Positions 12,501-27,500 of a stretch of DNA of 64,000 bases are shown piece after piece. The notes below the pieces were generated by a model. It was not told the DNA's origin. It was given only the letters and a program-made list of their open reading frames with translations, and ran no database searches. The position numbers and the translations under genes are program-made. Source of the DNA: Corvus cornix cornix (lineage: Eukaryota > Chordata > Aves > Passeriformes > Corvidae). Location of the stretch: the NCBI RefSeq assembly GCF_000738735.6, contig NC_046350.1, positions 1,302,001 through 1,366,000 on the forward strand, written 5' to 3'. Position 1 is the stretch's first letter. Each line of letters begins with the position of its first letter.

Positions 12501-15500
12501 CATCAGTCTCTGCTGATAAAATGCATACACACGTGGTGATGAGCTGCACTGAGCACCATATGAATGAGCCTTTTGGGGAGAACACTGACAGACAGACAAT
12601 GGAAACACAGAGGAACTGTTCTTCCCCCAGCCAGAACCCCATTAAGTCATTGCCTCCTAGAGGAAAGGAAAAACAACGTATTTTTACTGCAGCAGGGTGG
12701 GGTTAAGGTTTGTGCAAAACTTAATACTTTGCTCCCTCAGCAGACTTTAAATGCCACAGTTACATGGCTGTCTTTTCTGTACTTTGAGTTTTCCAGAAAG
12801 CGTTGGGCAAGACAAAGATTGTATGCAAATCATCACTAATTTGTTTTCCATGATAGTCTCTGAAAAAATAAGACAATGGTGTTACCAAGTTCCCATCCCA
12901 ATAAAAGCAAATTGAGTGCATGCCTCCCTTCAAAAAAAGCAAACCTTCAATAGAAAGCACTATGCAAATTTTAATTTAAATGGAAAAAAACAGATCTGGC
13001 ACCTACAGATCCACAGAGAAAAATGGAGAAAGGATTTTTAATGCAACAATATTATAAGAGACCATCACATGCTGAGCACCTACTGCCCAAAGCACTGCTG
13101 TTCTGCTTGGCAGCCTGTGTACCTAATACAGATGTGCCAGGTGTGTGGGAAGTGTTTCTTTCCTAGTGACTGCATCTCCTGAAAAGCAAAGAAACAGCCA
13201 TGCTGAGTACTCTGCCTTCTGCCAGTGAGCCACAGTGCTGGAAAAATACAACTAGCCACCAGCAACAAATACAAGCTTGTTTAGGCTGATGTGTGCCAGT
13301 AACATCTACTGAACATTACATGGTAGATAAGAACGTAATACCAAAGCAGCTAAATGAGAAATCCCCTGTTTTTTTAATCAAAGCATGAGCTTTGTCTGAA
13401 ATGTGTCACCTGCAGGGACCCTGCACCTCAGGAAAGCCTTCGGTTTCAGTCTAGAGCTAAAGGGTGCCCCAGGACCCTGTGCTGACCGTGCCATGAGCTT
13501 ATGGAGCTCCTGCTTGTGCTGCTGGTCCTCGGTGGCGATGGCATGCTGGGCCTGCTGCTGCATGGTCTGCACAAAATGCTGCATGTGCTGGAACGCGTCG
13601 ATCTGCAAAGGGATAATGGAGGCAGTGAGGACCACAGGGCTTAAATACAACTTCTCAAGGGAGAAAGACAATGAGGAAATGAGTTTTCACTGAAATAAAA
13701 ATCTGTGGTTTTCTTTCAAAGCTTTTCAGCCATTGACATCCCTCTAAAGTCACTTTACACTTTGAGTATGTCCAAATAAATGAAGAGGTTAGAGATTGTC
13801 GTCTCTGAAATGGCTAAACTGAGGAACAAATAATTGCATCCTTCCAACGCCAGGCACACCTTCATTGTCATACAGACAGATAGTCAAAGGTATGACTGAC
13901 CATAACAGAAGTTAACACCATGCTCTGATGTGCAAGAACTCAACTCTGCCAAAGCAACAAGGTCACATGTACAGGGAGAAAACTTCAACAGCAGAAAATG
14001 TTCTGTTACTGCCCACGCAGTGCGAGATTCTAGTACAGATACAGAGGTATCTCGTTTGCAGCTGAGCACGAACTAAGTCTGGCAATTCCAACAATCGAAT
14101 GTTTATAGGTTAGAAACTGTATCTGACCAGGACAATACCAAACAGACAGGATCACAAATCCAGAGAAGCCTACCTATAATATGCTATGGCCAGACAATAA
14201 AAAAAAGACAATTCAAGAAAATAATGCCTGAAGGAAAACCTGCAGCTTCCTGATCTTTCCTCCTAACCTTCCGGCTTTGGCTAGGCTTGAAGTACACACC
14301 ATGGGATGTTAACTAACGCAGTACTTGTGCTCGTGGCACGAGCTCTGGTGTGCCCCAGGTCAGAGAGGGTCCAGCTGCGTTCTGTGTGTCGCTGAAGCGA
14401 CTTCGGCATCAGAAAAAGTGCTGCTGACTGAGCTAGCTAGCTGGCATCTCTGCAGAGGGAGACACGGCAGAAGCCGATGATATCGGCTCACGTTAGCTCG
14501 GAGACAAAGGAAGAGAGAGGCTGTTCTGGTCTGACGCCTAACAGGTTTATTGTTAGAAGTTTCGCAACCTGAACAAGCTCGGAAGGGATGGAATGCGATG
14601 GGATGCTCTCCCGAGGCTTGTCCTCAGTTTTATAGAGAGCTTGAAAACCCGCAGTGAAAGGGGAAAACAACCAATGAGTTACAAGCCAGGGGGAGGATAC
14701 AATTTAACAAGAACCACTGAGGGAAACCGAGAGGCGGGAGTTATAACAAAGAACCAATGAACAACCGAGTAACCGAGAATTTTCCCAGACCAGGGGAGGT
14801 GGCTTGTACCCGGGCACCGCCTGGGGGGTGTGGCTTAGGCTTCTGAGCCGCCCATCGACCCACCCTCTGAGTCTGCCTCTTCAGGAAACTCGATCCAGGG
14901 GATGGGCTGGGATTGATTGGCATCATGCTGCCCCAGACCCACAGTGGGCTGGGTCACAGAAACAATTAACGTTTGAGTTGCTTCAACAAATTGAAGTCTA
15001 GATTTCTCCTAAGGTTATTGAAGAAGTACAAATGTGCATTGCTCCTTTGCCAGAATACATAGGGCAGTAGTGCTAAAGCAACTTGCACTACCAAATTCTG
15101 AGGGAAAAAATATTTTTAAAATTCCTTGGAAATAATTCTGGGGTAGGAAAACCCAAAATTAAAGATTTAAGAAAAAAGTATGCACACTTCACTGGAAAGA
15201 ACTAAGACTAAAGCTCCTGCAATCTGCAAGGTAATTTCAGGTTAGGAACTGCAGAATATGCTGTTAGAAGCCTAATTTACTTCTGCGAATCTATAGGAAT
15301 GAGGTATGTTAGAGATACGAACCACCTGAGCTCAAATGCCTCATCTATCCCTTTCAAATGTCAGCGTGCACAACTCCGTGGTGAGGAAAAAGGGTATTAG
15401 CCCAGGGTGAAAAAAAAAGAAAGGATCATACTCTTAACATTAACGTGGTGTATTCCACAGCTGGTAACCTAGATAGAAGGGACGGGGGGGGGGGGGGATA

Positions 15501-18500
15501 ACAATCTTATAAATAGTGATGCTAGACATCCATTAAAAATAGAGAAAATATATTGCCAAACAGTATCAGCGCAGAATGTTATCTTTTTATTATGTGCCCC
15601 TCTCATATCTAAATACACGCAACAATCTGTTCTTCAGTTTCCATTAATACTGAAAACGGATCGCCAAAAACGACACATGGAGCACTTAAGACTGAAAGCA
15701 GTAAGTCTTCCAGAACAACTGAATTCCTAAGTTTTTATGCAGCCTTTTTATGGGATATGGCTTAGAACACAGCTGCTGGCAAAGGTCCTTGTTAGAAGAA
15801 ATGTAATAGGGTTTACTTATCCATTTTTATCTGTTGTTTGAGAAAAGACTGTTGTGGAGCTCTGCAAGTGCTGTGTGGTTGGTTTCCTTCTAGATGCCAT
15901 CTTTTTTCCTGCTGGATTTGGCAAGTGCCAAGATGGCAGTCTGAAAACATTTTAGACCAACAGAGGAACCTTGAACTGCTCAGCTAGAAAAAATGCTCAT
16001 TTCCCACCATACCAGCCTACATCAGCAGCTTATTACTTAGGATACCAAATGAAGTGAACACACACAGTTACATAAAACTACACACATCACCAGGTGTAAC
16101 TATGTATTATTTATCTATTTTGGTATCAGTTTTCCCCCATTTTCATGGACTCCACCTATTCTTGCATCAGTTAATTTTAGACATGTTCTCCCAGCCCCTT
16201 AATCTTTGTGCCTTCTCTCATTCTGCTTTCCACAACTGCATCGGTGTCCTGCACCATGTCCATCTATTTCTTGATCACAAGTCAAACACCGCAAAACACG
16301 GTTTCCCTCACAGAGGCAGGCAAAGACCCCACATACTTCTGGGGTCATTTACTGAAGAAGGTAAGAGGCAATTTCGCTGTTTTACAGAGCCAACAGAACC
16401 GGGCCTCAGCAACAGCTCCTCTTGCCTTTTTAATTCAAATAAAGAATAGTTAGGTCATGGCAATGTTCCCACAGTAATGGCTCTGCTCCAGTGCTGGCAA
16501 TCCCAAAGGCAGAAAAAATAAAAAATACGTGGCAGAACATGAGGATAAATGGAGGCTTTAATGTACATTAAAAAAAAGATAACTTATCCAGTCTGAAGCT
16601 TATTGGATTTGATTATGTAAATTCTCCCTGTGCTGCAATGTCAAAAACATTCACCCTGGGCTCTCTGGAGCCAAATTGTTCCCATGACAGAAGCCCCTGT
16701 ACTTTCCAGTTCTTTCAGTTAGAAATTTCCAATAATCTCTTTAGTAAAAATCAGTTCTGCTCAGCAACTAAGTGCAAACTGTTCAGGACACTTCTCAAAC
16801 TGGTAATAACCCACCCTTTACTTCCCTCTTTCAGCATGTAACCCTGACCACAGGTACAGTGTAGAGACTTGGCAATCAGAACAGTGGATGAAAAATAAAG
16901 TACCAGACCTACACAGGACAAAAGAGCTACTACTGACCATTAATCTTGGCTACATCCTTTGGGTACCAGCTACTGGTTTAGCAAAAATACTCTTTCTATG
17001 TATGAAATAAAATTAGGGCCAGGTTTTCTCTGCCTTACAGAGTTTTAAAGGAAAAAACCAGCTTACAATCTGAATAACAATAAGGAAAGGAATTAGTTAC
17101 TCTCTTTTAGGGGAGCAAAAGTAAAATCTCCAGCCTTGCCTTTGTTCTGTGGGGAACATGAAGAGCTATTGTGTATGGCATTTCACAAAACCTGAGCAGT
17201 GAAACAGAGCGCTGTGTTCTCCTGTACCTTACGGGCGCTCTTCCACATGTGCTTCATGTACGCATAAGTCACTTGGGGATGGACTGTTGGCAGTGGGTGA
17301 TCCAGCTGTCGAGATGGATCTACTCCCAAGAGCAGGACAAGAGTCTTATGGGCCAAAGCCTGGAGAAAGTGGCAAAGACAAAAAGCAGGTTAAAACAAGC
17401 TCATTGTTACCTCCAGCTCATATTGCTTCAGAATTGCCCAACACTAAAAAAGTACATCTGACCCTCCAGATACAACACAGACACAGCAGACTCCCTGGAC
17501 TCATAAGAATACCACATGATAAACCTTATGTCTTCCTTTGGATCAGAGCATTAGATTCTCATTTCAGAAACCAGTAGAAAGTGTAAAGTCTCTGTTTAAA
17601 AGTATTTGGCAATAAATTTTGTGGTGACTGTTAAAATAGAACTCTAATGTTTAACAGTAACATCACATTCTAGATGCTCTAGCAGAGAGAGCTATTATAA
17701 TAATCTCCAGTGCTGCATAAAAACTTACAGTTATAGCATGCAATAAAAAAATTGGCTCAGGGGTTCTCATGTATAATACCAGTCCCACAAAAATAACCTT
17801 GGCTACAAGCATGAACTCTATGTTGGTTACAATTTTAGCATTTCAACAATTTCTGACTAGTTTCTTCCTCAGAGGAGAGCCCATACCACCTGGGCAATGA
17901 AAGCATTTAGGAATGCTCAAGGTTGAAGCAGCACAGCAAAGCAAATTGTCCGAAAACTTGCTGAAGAGGACAGAGCCTGACAATGCTCACCAGCCTCCCA
18001 CTCTTGCCACACAAGCTGGCATACTTGAGCCAAGTTCTCATGTCCTCATGAGGATTCACAACAAGAGATCGGACCATCAATATTCTTTGCCAGTCTTCCA
18101 CGATTCGCTGACAGCCCTGAGAGGAAAAAGAAGGGAGAACTTACTAGTGTTTGGTCTCCAGTGTACTGCACAGAGCCTTGATTCAGAATCTGAAGGGACT
18201 TCCATCAAGAGAGAGAGTTCTGTGCCCATAATTCACAGCAGACTGACATTACAGAATCACACAGAATCACAGAATGAACTAGGTTGGAAAAGACCTTTAA
18301 GATCATCTAGTCCAACCTATGATCTAACACCTCCTCATCAACTAAACCATGACTCTGAGTGCCACGTCCAGTCTTTTTTTAAACATGCCCAGGGATGGTG
18401 ACTCCACCACCTCCCTGGCAGACAATTCCAGCACACAATCACTCTTTCAGAGAAGAATTTTTTTCTAAAGTCTAACCTAAACTTCCCTTGGTGCAGCTAA

Positions 18501-21500
18501 AGACCGTGTCTTAAGGAACTGTCTATTTCTTTAACACTGCAGTGCATGAAGAAGGTTCAGTCCCTAACTCTCACAATCTGCAAGCAGCTCACTGCTTGCA
18601 GTCTAACGATATCCTCTAATGGAAAAAGGAGAAAAGCTCCTAAAGCTGAAATGCATCCAAAAATCAAGAAAGCTCTTAGTACAATTCCACAGTGAGTCAA
18701 AGTGCCTTCCAAAGTACCTTCTCAACCTATTTTTGGTTTAAATATCAACATGGAAATGGTAGAAAACCAAATGGTTGCAAAGATATTTTTGTTACTGCCC
18801 TTTTCCTTGCATGTATTGCTTTTGGAGGCTGGCACCTCTAAACTGGTTTTCTGCCAGAAACTGCAGCTTCAACTGCTGTGCTGCTTGTGAAAGCATTGTT
18901 TGGTTCTTGTCTGTCTGATGGGAGAGGCACAACACTGTCAGAGCAGGATGAGTCTGTATTTCAAACATTCAAGGACGCTACAGAGAAGTAGAATTGTGGA
19001 AGGGACCATAGCAACCAAATCCATGGTGCTTTATATAGTGGCCAAGTACAGGGTAACAGTGATGTTCCAAAGTTTCTATTCAGCCAGTGACTACTTAGTT
19101 TTGAGGTAAATAAGAGATTTTCCAGTGGCAGCAAGGACCTTAGCACCAAAGAAGTTATTCTTTCTCTTTTTCCCCCAAGTTGAGGGCTGGGAAGGCAAAG
19201 CTTGTTTCCTAACACCCAAATAAACTTCTTCCAATAGGCATTTAAAAAATTATTAAAAACCAGCTATAAAACGTTAAAGAACTGTATGTACTGCTTTCAG
19301 GACTATAAAAAGCTGTATTCAGACATTACACTTCCTGCCACTTCATCTTTCTACCCCAGTGGACTGGGCCTGAGCTTTTCCAGACAGGAATGCAGATTGG
19401 AGACTAAAAGCTTTGTCACAGTTTCCCAAACAGCTAAAAAATACACAGCAGGCTTTCATAAGGTGGCAGATTATAGCAGTCCCAGTGAAGAACTCTGCAC
19501 AAAAGTTCTTCCTCCAGGCAGCATTTTACCTTAGTTACGCCCTTTTCGTCTTTTACCCCCTTCTCTTGCAGAAATCACCTCTTTGAACAGTATTCCTGTA
19601 TGTACTACTGCATCTGAGGATATTCACTTTCACTGTAGGGATGCCTCTTATAAGGAAATAGTGTCAAATATTTGTCTGATTTAAATTTTCCAAATACTTT
19701 GGATTTTTGATGTCTAGAGTAAGAAAGGCACAAACTTCTCTTTCAATACAGGAAAATCAACATTGCTAAAGGTCTCTTCTGAAAGGTCAAGGTTAATCAT
19801 AGCATCATTTAAATTGGAAAACATCTTTACGATTATCAAATCCAACCAGAAACCTAACACTGCCACTGCACCACTAAGCCATGTCCCTAGGTGTAACAAA
19901 TCAGCTGGAAATGTTCTTGTAAGACGCCCAAAAGGAACAGAATAATCTTTTATTTTACAAGCATGTGAATTCTCTGACCAGTTTTCTAGAATTTGGAGAG
20001 AATTCACTTCTTAAAATGCAGCCAGCCAGGTAAAAAGTTCAAACTAGCCTGATCCAAACCAGTATTTCCAGATGTAATCCACTATTGAGATAAGCAGCCT
20101 TGGAGATGTTACTAGTGTCTCTCTTCTGTATACATCTATTTCAAGGCTTAGTTCACCCTTTTAAAGTGTCATATCAGGACCTCAGGAACATTAACCTGAA
20201 AAAAAAAAAAAAGCCCAAACCAAAACCCCAGACAACCAGGAAAAGCACAAAGGAGATGGAGCATGCAGCCATGTGAGTGTGGATGTTACTGGGATGGAGA
20301 GAGACATGGAAGGATTTACTGAGCCACCACACTGATTTAAAAGGAAGCTCTTCATGCCAGCCCATTGGCATCTCCATCCTTGACCTTTACATGGATGTAC
20401 CTGCAGTCTTTCCCACCAGATCTGGCGGATGATCTCACGGCGTTCTGGTACAAGTTTATACTGGATAACCTCTTCCAGCTCTGACAGCATCTGGCAGGAT
20501 ACCATAGCCTGAAGGAAAAATTCACATTCCATCCCAATCACTACAGAACAAATCTATAATTAAGGAACAGTGTTTTGGCATCAAAATCTTAAAATACATA
20601 GGCTGCCCAACAGATAAAGGACCAACTGCTATATATTGGTACCTAGACGACCTGCTGATTCAAACTCCCTAAATGTCAATTTTTATTTCTTTTGAGGGGG
20701 TAGAGCTCACTTCACTTTTAGTTTGTCCCAAAGCTGCTCCTGCAAAGCTGTATGTCTTGTCTGACAAAAGCCATTTAGCTTGTGGGCGTACATAGGTCTT
20801 GAGACAAGCACTACTCTGAAGTTTTATGCACATTTTAGAGACGGTCTGAAGCAGCAATGAAGGGAATGAAGTCTGAGAGCTACACTTACCCCGTAGGCTC
20901 GACTGTAACTCTCTCCTGCCATGGCAGTCAGCTCAGCATCCAGCAGGTCTCTGGCTTTGTCGATGCACTGAAACAGAACAAAATATTGGGGCAAAGGTAG
21001 TGTGTTTCATCTAGAGTCAACTGTTGACACTGCTGTTCAGCTGTTTCATCTCATGGACAAAGCTGGCATTGTTCCAACTCTCGAACAAGAACTAGGAAAG
21101 GATCTTATCAACAGAAAGATTTGACAGGAAAACAGTGTCCAGGGCATATATAGGGGGAGTCAAGGTGTCTTGGGGTGACTTTATGATGTGTATCCCATAT
21201 CACTGCCGTATGCCCAGAAATTAACTTTATGCCTTTCTATGCCTCTAAATTGAGCCTGAGAGGGGGAAGGAAAAACTGAGCAAAACTTTTTCAAAGCAGT
21301 TTGCAGCTTGTTCAAGGTCACACAGAGATAGCAACTTTTGCCCAGCTGCGGCAGGCGAGGGAGGAAGCACCCGGCTTGCTGTTTCCCGAGTCAGTTTTTT
21401 GGCCAGTGGTTCAGCTTCTTTTTCTCCAAAGAGAGACTGAGAGTTGAATTTTTTTCCCTTCCCTGGAATTTCGGATTTTCTCCCTTTTCCACTGGACTGC

Positions 21501-24500
21501 TCAATATTAGAACACATCGGGAGGACTTTCCACCAAGCGCAGAGGGCCTGGCCCTGGGCCAAGCCCCAGCTCTGAGGAGACCAAAGGGAGGACTTTAACA
21601 CTTTCCCAGGTTTTTTTCTCCACAGCGAGAGATTTTATTATTTAGCATTATTATCCTTTTCCTGTGTGTTTGCTAAATAAATAGTTTTTATCTCTTTCAC
21701 TTTCCTTTGAGGAAAATTTATTTTCCCTGAACCTGGTGGGGGAGGGGTGGTGACCTGCCTTCTCTCAGAGGATATATTTCTAAATTTGGCCAAACTGGAA
21801 CACAAGGGAGCTTCATTCATCACCTGCACAGTTTGAAGTTTGTCTTCCTACAAAATCAAAGTTTGCAGTATTTCTAATCCTACTGTCATTGTAGAGATCA
21901 TCATAAACATCATTTGTAGAGGAAAAGTTCACATTTTAGTGCATGAGAGTTGGTTACAAAAAGGAGCCTCAAGAAATGAGCCTCTTGATACCATACAATG
22001 AAAGAAAATAGCTTTTGTTGTTTTACATAACCCAACAGGATTTTATGAATTTTACAGGACAGCAAATTCCATGTCTCATCCTCAAACTAAGACAGGCTCT
22101 TCAAGCATGAAATAAATCCTGCTCTAGTTCTAGTCATTATATAATCTCTCACCTATAGCTTTTCCTGTTCAAAATGTTAAAGGTTAATCACAAACTCTAC
22201 TCTTGTGAATGCCTGGTTAATTTTACTGTGCACATCACCCAAAAATTTATGTACGGGTTTTGACAGCACAGATTGAATTACTCCTTTATCTAAGTTGGCA
22301 AGCCAGCACAGAATTCTGAGAAATGGGACTTGAGCTTCCTTGGAAAGTAAACAACACGTTTCACATGTACAGAGTCGCTCTGCAAATCTCTGTGACAAAC
22401 AAGCATTATCAATACAGCTCTGTTTAATAGACTCATTCCTTGTCTTGGTATCTCAACCTAAGATTTAAGATTTATCAATGCTACCAGAAAAATTACAGTT
22501 ATTGTACATGATACATATGAGCACTTCACCGAAACAGCTGTAAGAGAAAGAAGTGCACAAAAAATCCATTAGGAACCTTACAGGTGTCTCAGGCATTCCT
22601 GGCAATTCACAATCAGTGCCTTGTAGAATGGAACCTCTGCTGACATAATCCTTGTGCCCTGCCTGTCTAGAAAAGAGGCACAGAAGTAAAAAAAAACCAA
22701 AAAAGACTAAGGCATTCTTATGTTCTACAGCACTGGACCACTACCATCTGTACATACATTCACTGCTATGTTTCTGGAAATACAAGGTAAGATCTATCAC
22801 CCAGGTCTAATATATCCATGGAAAAAACATTATTGGGCAATTCATAGGTTATAGCCAACCTCTTTAAAGCAGACTGTTTTTCTATTAAACTCTGTAGTCT
22901 AGAACATCTTTAACCAGGTTTTGGGATACCAACAAGGAAGATAATTACTTGCTGAGCCAGTGAGAAAAGGTCCTGATGTAGTGCCAGTACAGCCCTGTAG
23001 AAAGCACCATCATGGGTATCCCTGGGGATCATGCAGGTATATTCTTCCATGCTGTCCCACTGACCTGCAGAGACACAGATATCTTCAGTAATGCAACGGC
23101 CTTCTCTGCAATGTGAGAACAGAACAGAACTATGATGTCGTGCTTAGACATCAGTGCCTAGGCCTGAGTGCTGTCTGGTACTTCTGCATTTAAGTCAGCT
23201 CTCCGACAGCTTATCTTTGTCAGGGACACTGTTACATATATAAACATACACATAGCTACAGACAAGAAAAACATATGCATTTTTCTTCTAGACAAATTGT
23301 TATCCTTGTGGAAAAGGTTCTTTCATTCTTTGTGATGAAAAAATTAAAATTCTGACACTTCCAGAACATTTGAATTAATTAGTACCATACAAAGAAAAGA
23401 TGAATTTTTCTCAGCAAAGGCTGGCAGAGAGCAAGTGATTCATAAGCTTCTCTAATAAATATCTCACTATCAACATAAATGGACATTTGGACCACTACAG
23501 ATTTATTCCACTTAAGATTGTCTACTCAGCAGACACAACCTCTAAAATGCTCAACAGATACTGTTCTTCTTGTAAATAAGAGTCTGCCACAAATCTGAGA
23601 AAGTCTTTTTATCTCATTTCCAACCTGAGCTCTGTTCAGTGTAAAGCCAAGCAAAAGGGAGCATTTAAGCAACTGATCACCTGCTCAGATCACTCTGTTA
23701 CTAGAGACCACACGGGGAGACTTGATGTAAATGCAGATTTTCCAAAGGACTTCAATATGGAACGACACTTACTTCATTTCCCAATGTAAATAATGCGGTT
23801 CCTTGATGTTGCTGTTTCCTGTATTCTGTAGTTCTGAAGTAAGTTAAAACTATCTGTACTTGCACTTCATAGGCTGTCACACCCCAGCACAGGAGGATAC
23901 TTTACCTAGACCCCAAGCAGCAGCAGCAGCCATCCTGGCCATCTTAGCTTGAGTTTCATCATTCACCTGGGTCCACTTTTCACAGCATTGCTGGTGGAGC
24001 TGCCCCCTAAGAAGAATCCACAATTTCTGATCAGCAAAAAGCCTCTTCCAATAATTCTGCCTCATTAAACAACCACTTCCGACTGATAAGACAACAACTA
24101 GCCCCATTGTTCTTTTTATACTGAGTGGAGAATAGGATTTGACTCCTCTGGCCAACTCATGCTAGTCTGATGATAAATATCCTATCATCAGAAAATAATT
24201 TTAAGGCACACTATGTTTTGAAAATACACATCCAAAGAGAAGCTTGCATTTGTTCCTCAGCAGCTCTTAATGCCTACTTTTACAAATTGGACTGATATTG
24301 CCAGTCTATAAATACAGGAGAAAAAACACCTAATTCTCAAGAAAACAAACAAACCACCACCAAAAAAAGGATGCTTAAAATTTTTGCAAGTGTCATTAGA
24401 AGAAACGTATGATCTAAAACGCTTGGGCATGGCTCCTACTGGCAAAAATTTTGAACTAACTCATCAAGTCTGAAGAGAAAGACTGCAGAATGAATGTTGC

Positions 24501-27500
24501 TGTAACCTCATATGAGGACTTGTCATGGCAAGATCTCAGAGGGCATCTGAATCTTTCATCTCCAGCAGAGAGGAAGCATCAGGATTTTTTATATTATTTC
24601 TTTCAAATCAACTGTGAATGCTCCACTAATCAAACCAATTACCCTCGGTGTTGCAGTTCCAGAATTTCTCAGGCTGGATACTCTGTAGCAGTGAAACAGC
24701 TGCCAACTGTGAGGGAGAACAACTTGCCTTCCCTACTGTCACCCTCCCCCCTCCCAAAAAGGAAGATGAGTTAGTCAAACAGAACCAATGGGCTGCCACA
24801 GGCAAGACAGTAATTCTGACAGCTTAATGGCCCAGGAGGAAAAAAAACCCAAGGCCAATGAAAAACAAAGCCAAACCTAGCAACAACAGTAAATCAGGAC
24901 CTCAGAGATGCTGATAAAACACTATGGGTCCTACAGGAATAACTACATGAGGAGACAAATAGCTAAGAATGTTTTGGCTGTACTCTCAAAATATCACAGC
25001 AGAGTACTGAAACAATGATGCTGCATAATATAATTCTAGATTATCTGCCTTATCCTGTCAAGCAGATTCCAGCAGCACAACCAGTCAAGTTGAATGCTAC
25101 TGAAGAGTATCAGCAGCTAAACTAGGGAATCCTCAGCCTCAGGACGGCCTCTCTAGAATCAGCTGCAAGGCAGCAGACAGCACTTTGCAAAAGCACTTCT
25201 GAATTGTAAAAACATCTGCACAGAGTTGTAGTCCAGTTCCACAAGAGAACTTGGAGACTCTCATTGCTGTCATTACTACAGACTATCAATAGATCCCTGA
25301 TATCTCAGTCCAACAGAACAAAATTGTCCTTCTGTTGTTCCATAGATTTGTTGCTGATACATGAATAAGTAGGAGGTTCAGAAAGGACACTTTACACAAA
25401 TACACATCCTCCAGGAGGGAAAAATTCTTCAAATCCCTGATGAGAACTGCCTACTCGTAGAAATGCTGATTGAGGAATGCTCAGTAAGAGATCTATTTTC
25501 TGTACTGGAAAAGCTACACCCTGTATGTCTCGCCCTCGTTCAGAAACAAAAAGGGCAAAAAAATGCTGCCAGAATTCGGTTTCTCAAACAGTCCTGTTTC
25601 TAGCAGTAAAATGACTTTAGTGAAGAGGAATCTCCTTACTGTGGTGCCATCCTGTGGGTTCATGTCAGGACCCATCAGGAGAGAGCTTGTGACATACAAA
25701 GCTCAGTAGAAAGGTGGAATCTGGACGAACCCACACCTGCCCCTGGGTAGAACTGCATGCCACAGTGAACAGGGTGCCTTCTCCAATTACCTTCTTGGAA
25801 TTGAATAGCGAGGAAAAACAGAAGCCCCCCGTTAAGTAGCAAGCTGTAAGTCACCAGCAGCTCACCCTCTCACAAACACTGACTTGAATCAGTTATGTGT
25901 TGACAACAGACATTTGACACAAAGCTTGAAATACTAAATGTCCACAAAGACGAGGCTTAAGAAATGCTGAAAAAGACTAATAAGGAAAGCCTCATCCTTC
26001 TACAAGGCATAGGTCTGACACTGAATAAACACAGAAATCTCTCCTGTTTTAATCAGAGTTTCAAAAGGAGGGTCACAATGAACTCCTTTTATGACTGTTT
26101 CTGACAATTTCTGCTCAATTAATGTTTTCTCTATTTACAGTGTCTTTCTCTGTTATAAATGGAGTTGACTTGATTACAAGATTGCAGATTCTCTTCCAGA
26201 GAGACCTTAATTCACAAGATGGCCAGTCCCAAAAGGCTTAGAGATGTTATTACCAATTCTGACTTCAATGAACAAAGTGAGATGCTGCACAAATACTCAA
26301 ACTATTAAGTACACGGGAGTAAATAGGAATTCAGGCAAAAAAATTGCACCTGAATGGTAACATCCAGAGAACAGATAAACACCATCTCCCTCAGTCTTCA
26401 GGCATTCCCTGCTTACCATTCACCAAGTGCTTCCAAGCAACGCATCCGTCCCAGCATCAGCTCAGGATCATCTTTGTTTGTGTCCATCTTCTTGTCATAG
26501 GCCACCAGAGCATCTTCCCATTCATGAAGCTTTTCATACCAGGTAGCTTGAATTTCCTAAGGGAAGGGAAAAAAAAGTAAAAATAAACAGCAGGATTAAC
26601 ACTGATCATTCTGTATTAATTACCACAGCTTTTCCTAAAAAATTCTGTGTCTGTGCTGGTCACTTCATCCTTCTTTCATTCTAAATATCATCATGGACTT
26701 CTGTGATACAGAGAAGAGCCTTGAGCTAGTGTGAAAACTGGAATCCTGGCATTGCTCCACCTGCCCAGAAATGAACTCAGGTTTACCAGAGGGATTAATC
26801 CAACATCACCCCCTTACTCAGTGCCACTGAAATGCCAGCTCAGCAGCTGGTGCTTTTCTTTTTGGAGAGGTGGGGTGAGTGGAATAGGAAAAAGGGTAAA
26901 TCAATAACATATTCCACTCCCCATTGTTGCACATGCCTGCATTCAAACATGAAAAACAGCCCTGTTTTGTAAAGCTCTTAAGTGCAGCTGTTTGAAAAAT
27001 CATGCCTTTAAACTAACTGTAAAAAAAAGCCCAAACTTCCCATCTGGCTACTGCTAGGCAATTACTTAATACAGCAGGTAGTATGAAGTTGGGGTCACAC
27101 CCTTCACAAGGGAAGGCTATGGTTTGTAACAAAGCCACTAAAAGTTAGCAAAGCAGTGATCCTTGTCAGCTAAACACTTTTCTTCAGTCTTTATAGATTT
27201 TGTTTCTCATTTTCAAGCAATAAAATGCCTTAATATATTTCCACACTTTTCTCTGCCAGTGTTTTTCTGCTCAGTCCGTGGAAGCTCATGTCTTGACATA
27301 GACTGCAGAGCAGATTCTTTTCCCAGATCTGTGGGCAGGGTCACTATAAACCATGCTTTGCATGGTTGCCAGGTCTTCCACTTAGCCCTTTAACTTCTCA
27401 GCTAAGTCATATTTCAATTAAGTCCCTGAAAGTAGAGCTCACAGCTCCTCTTAGTTGTCTTTTTATTGCATATTCTGGCAAACTCTGTGCTTTGAACTAC

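Noticed and set aside
16054..16449. 131-codon plus-strand frame in intron 36
   Set aside because: No domain, no splice context and compositionally like the surrounding intron.
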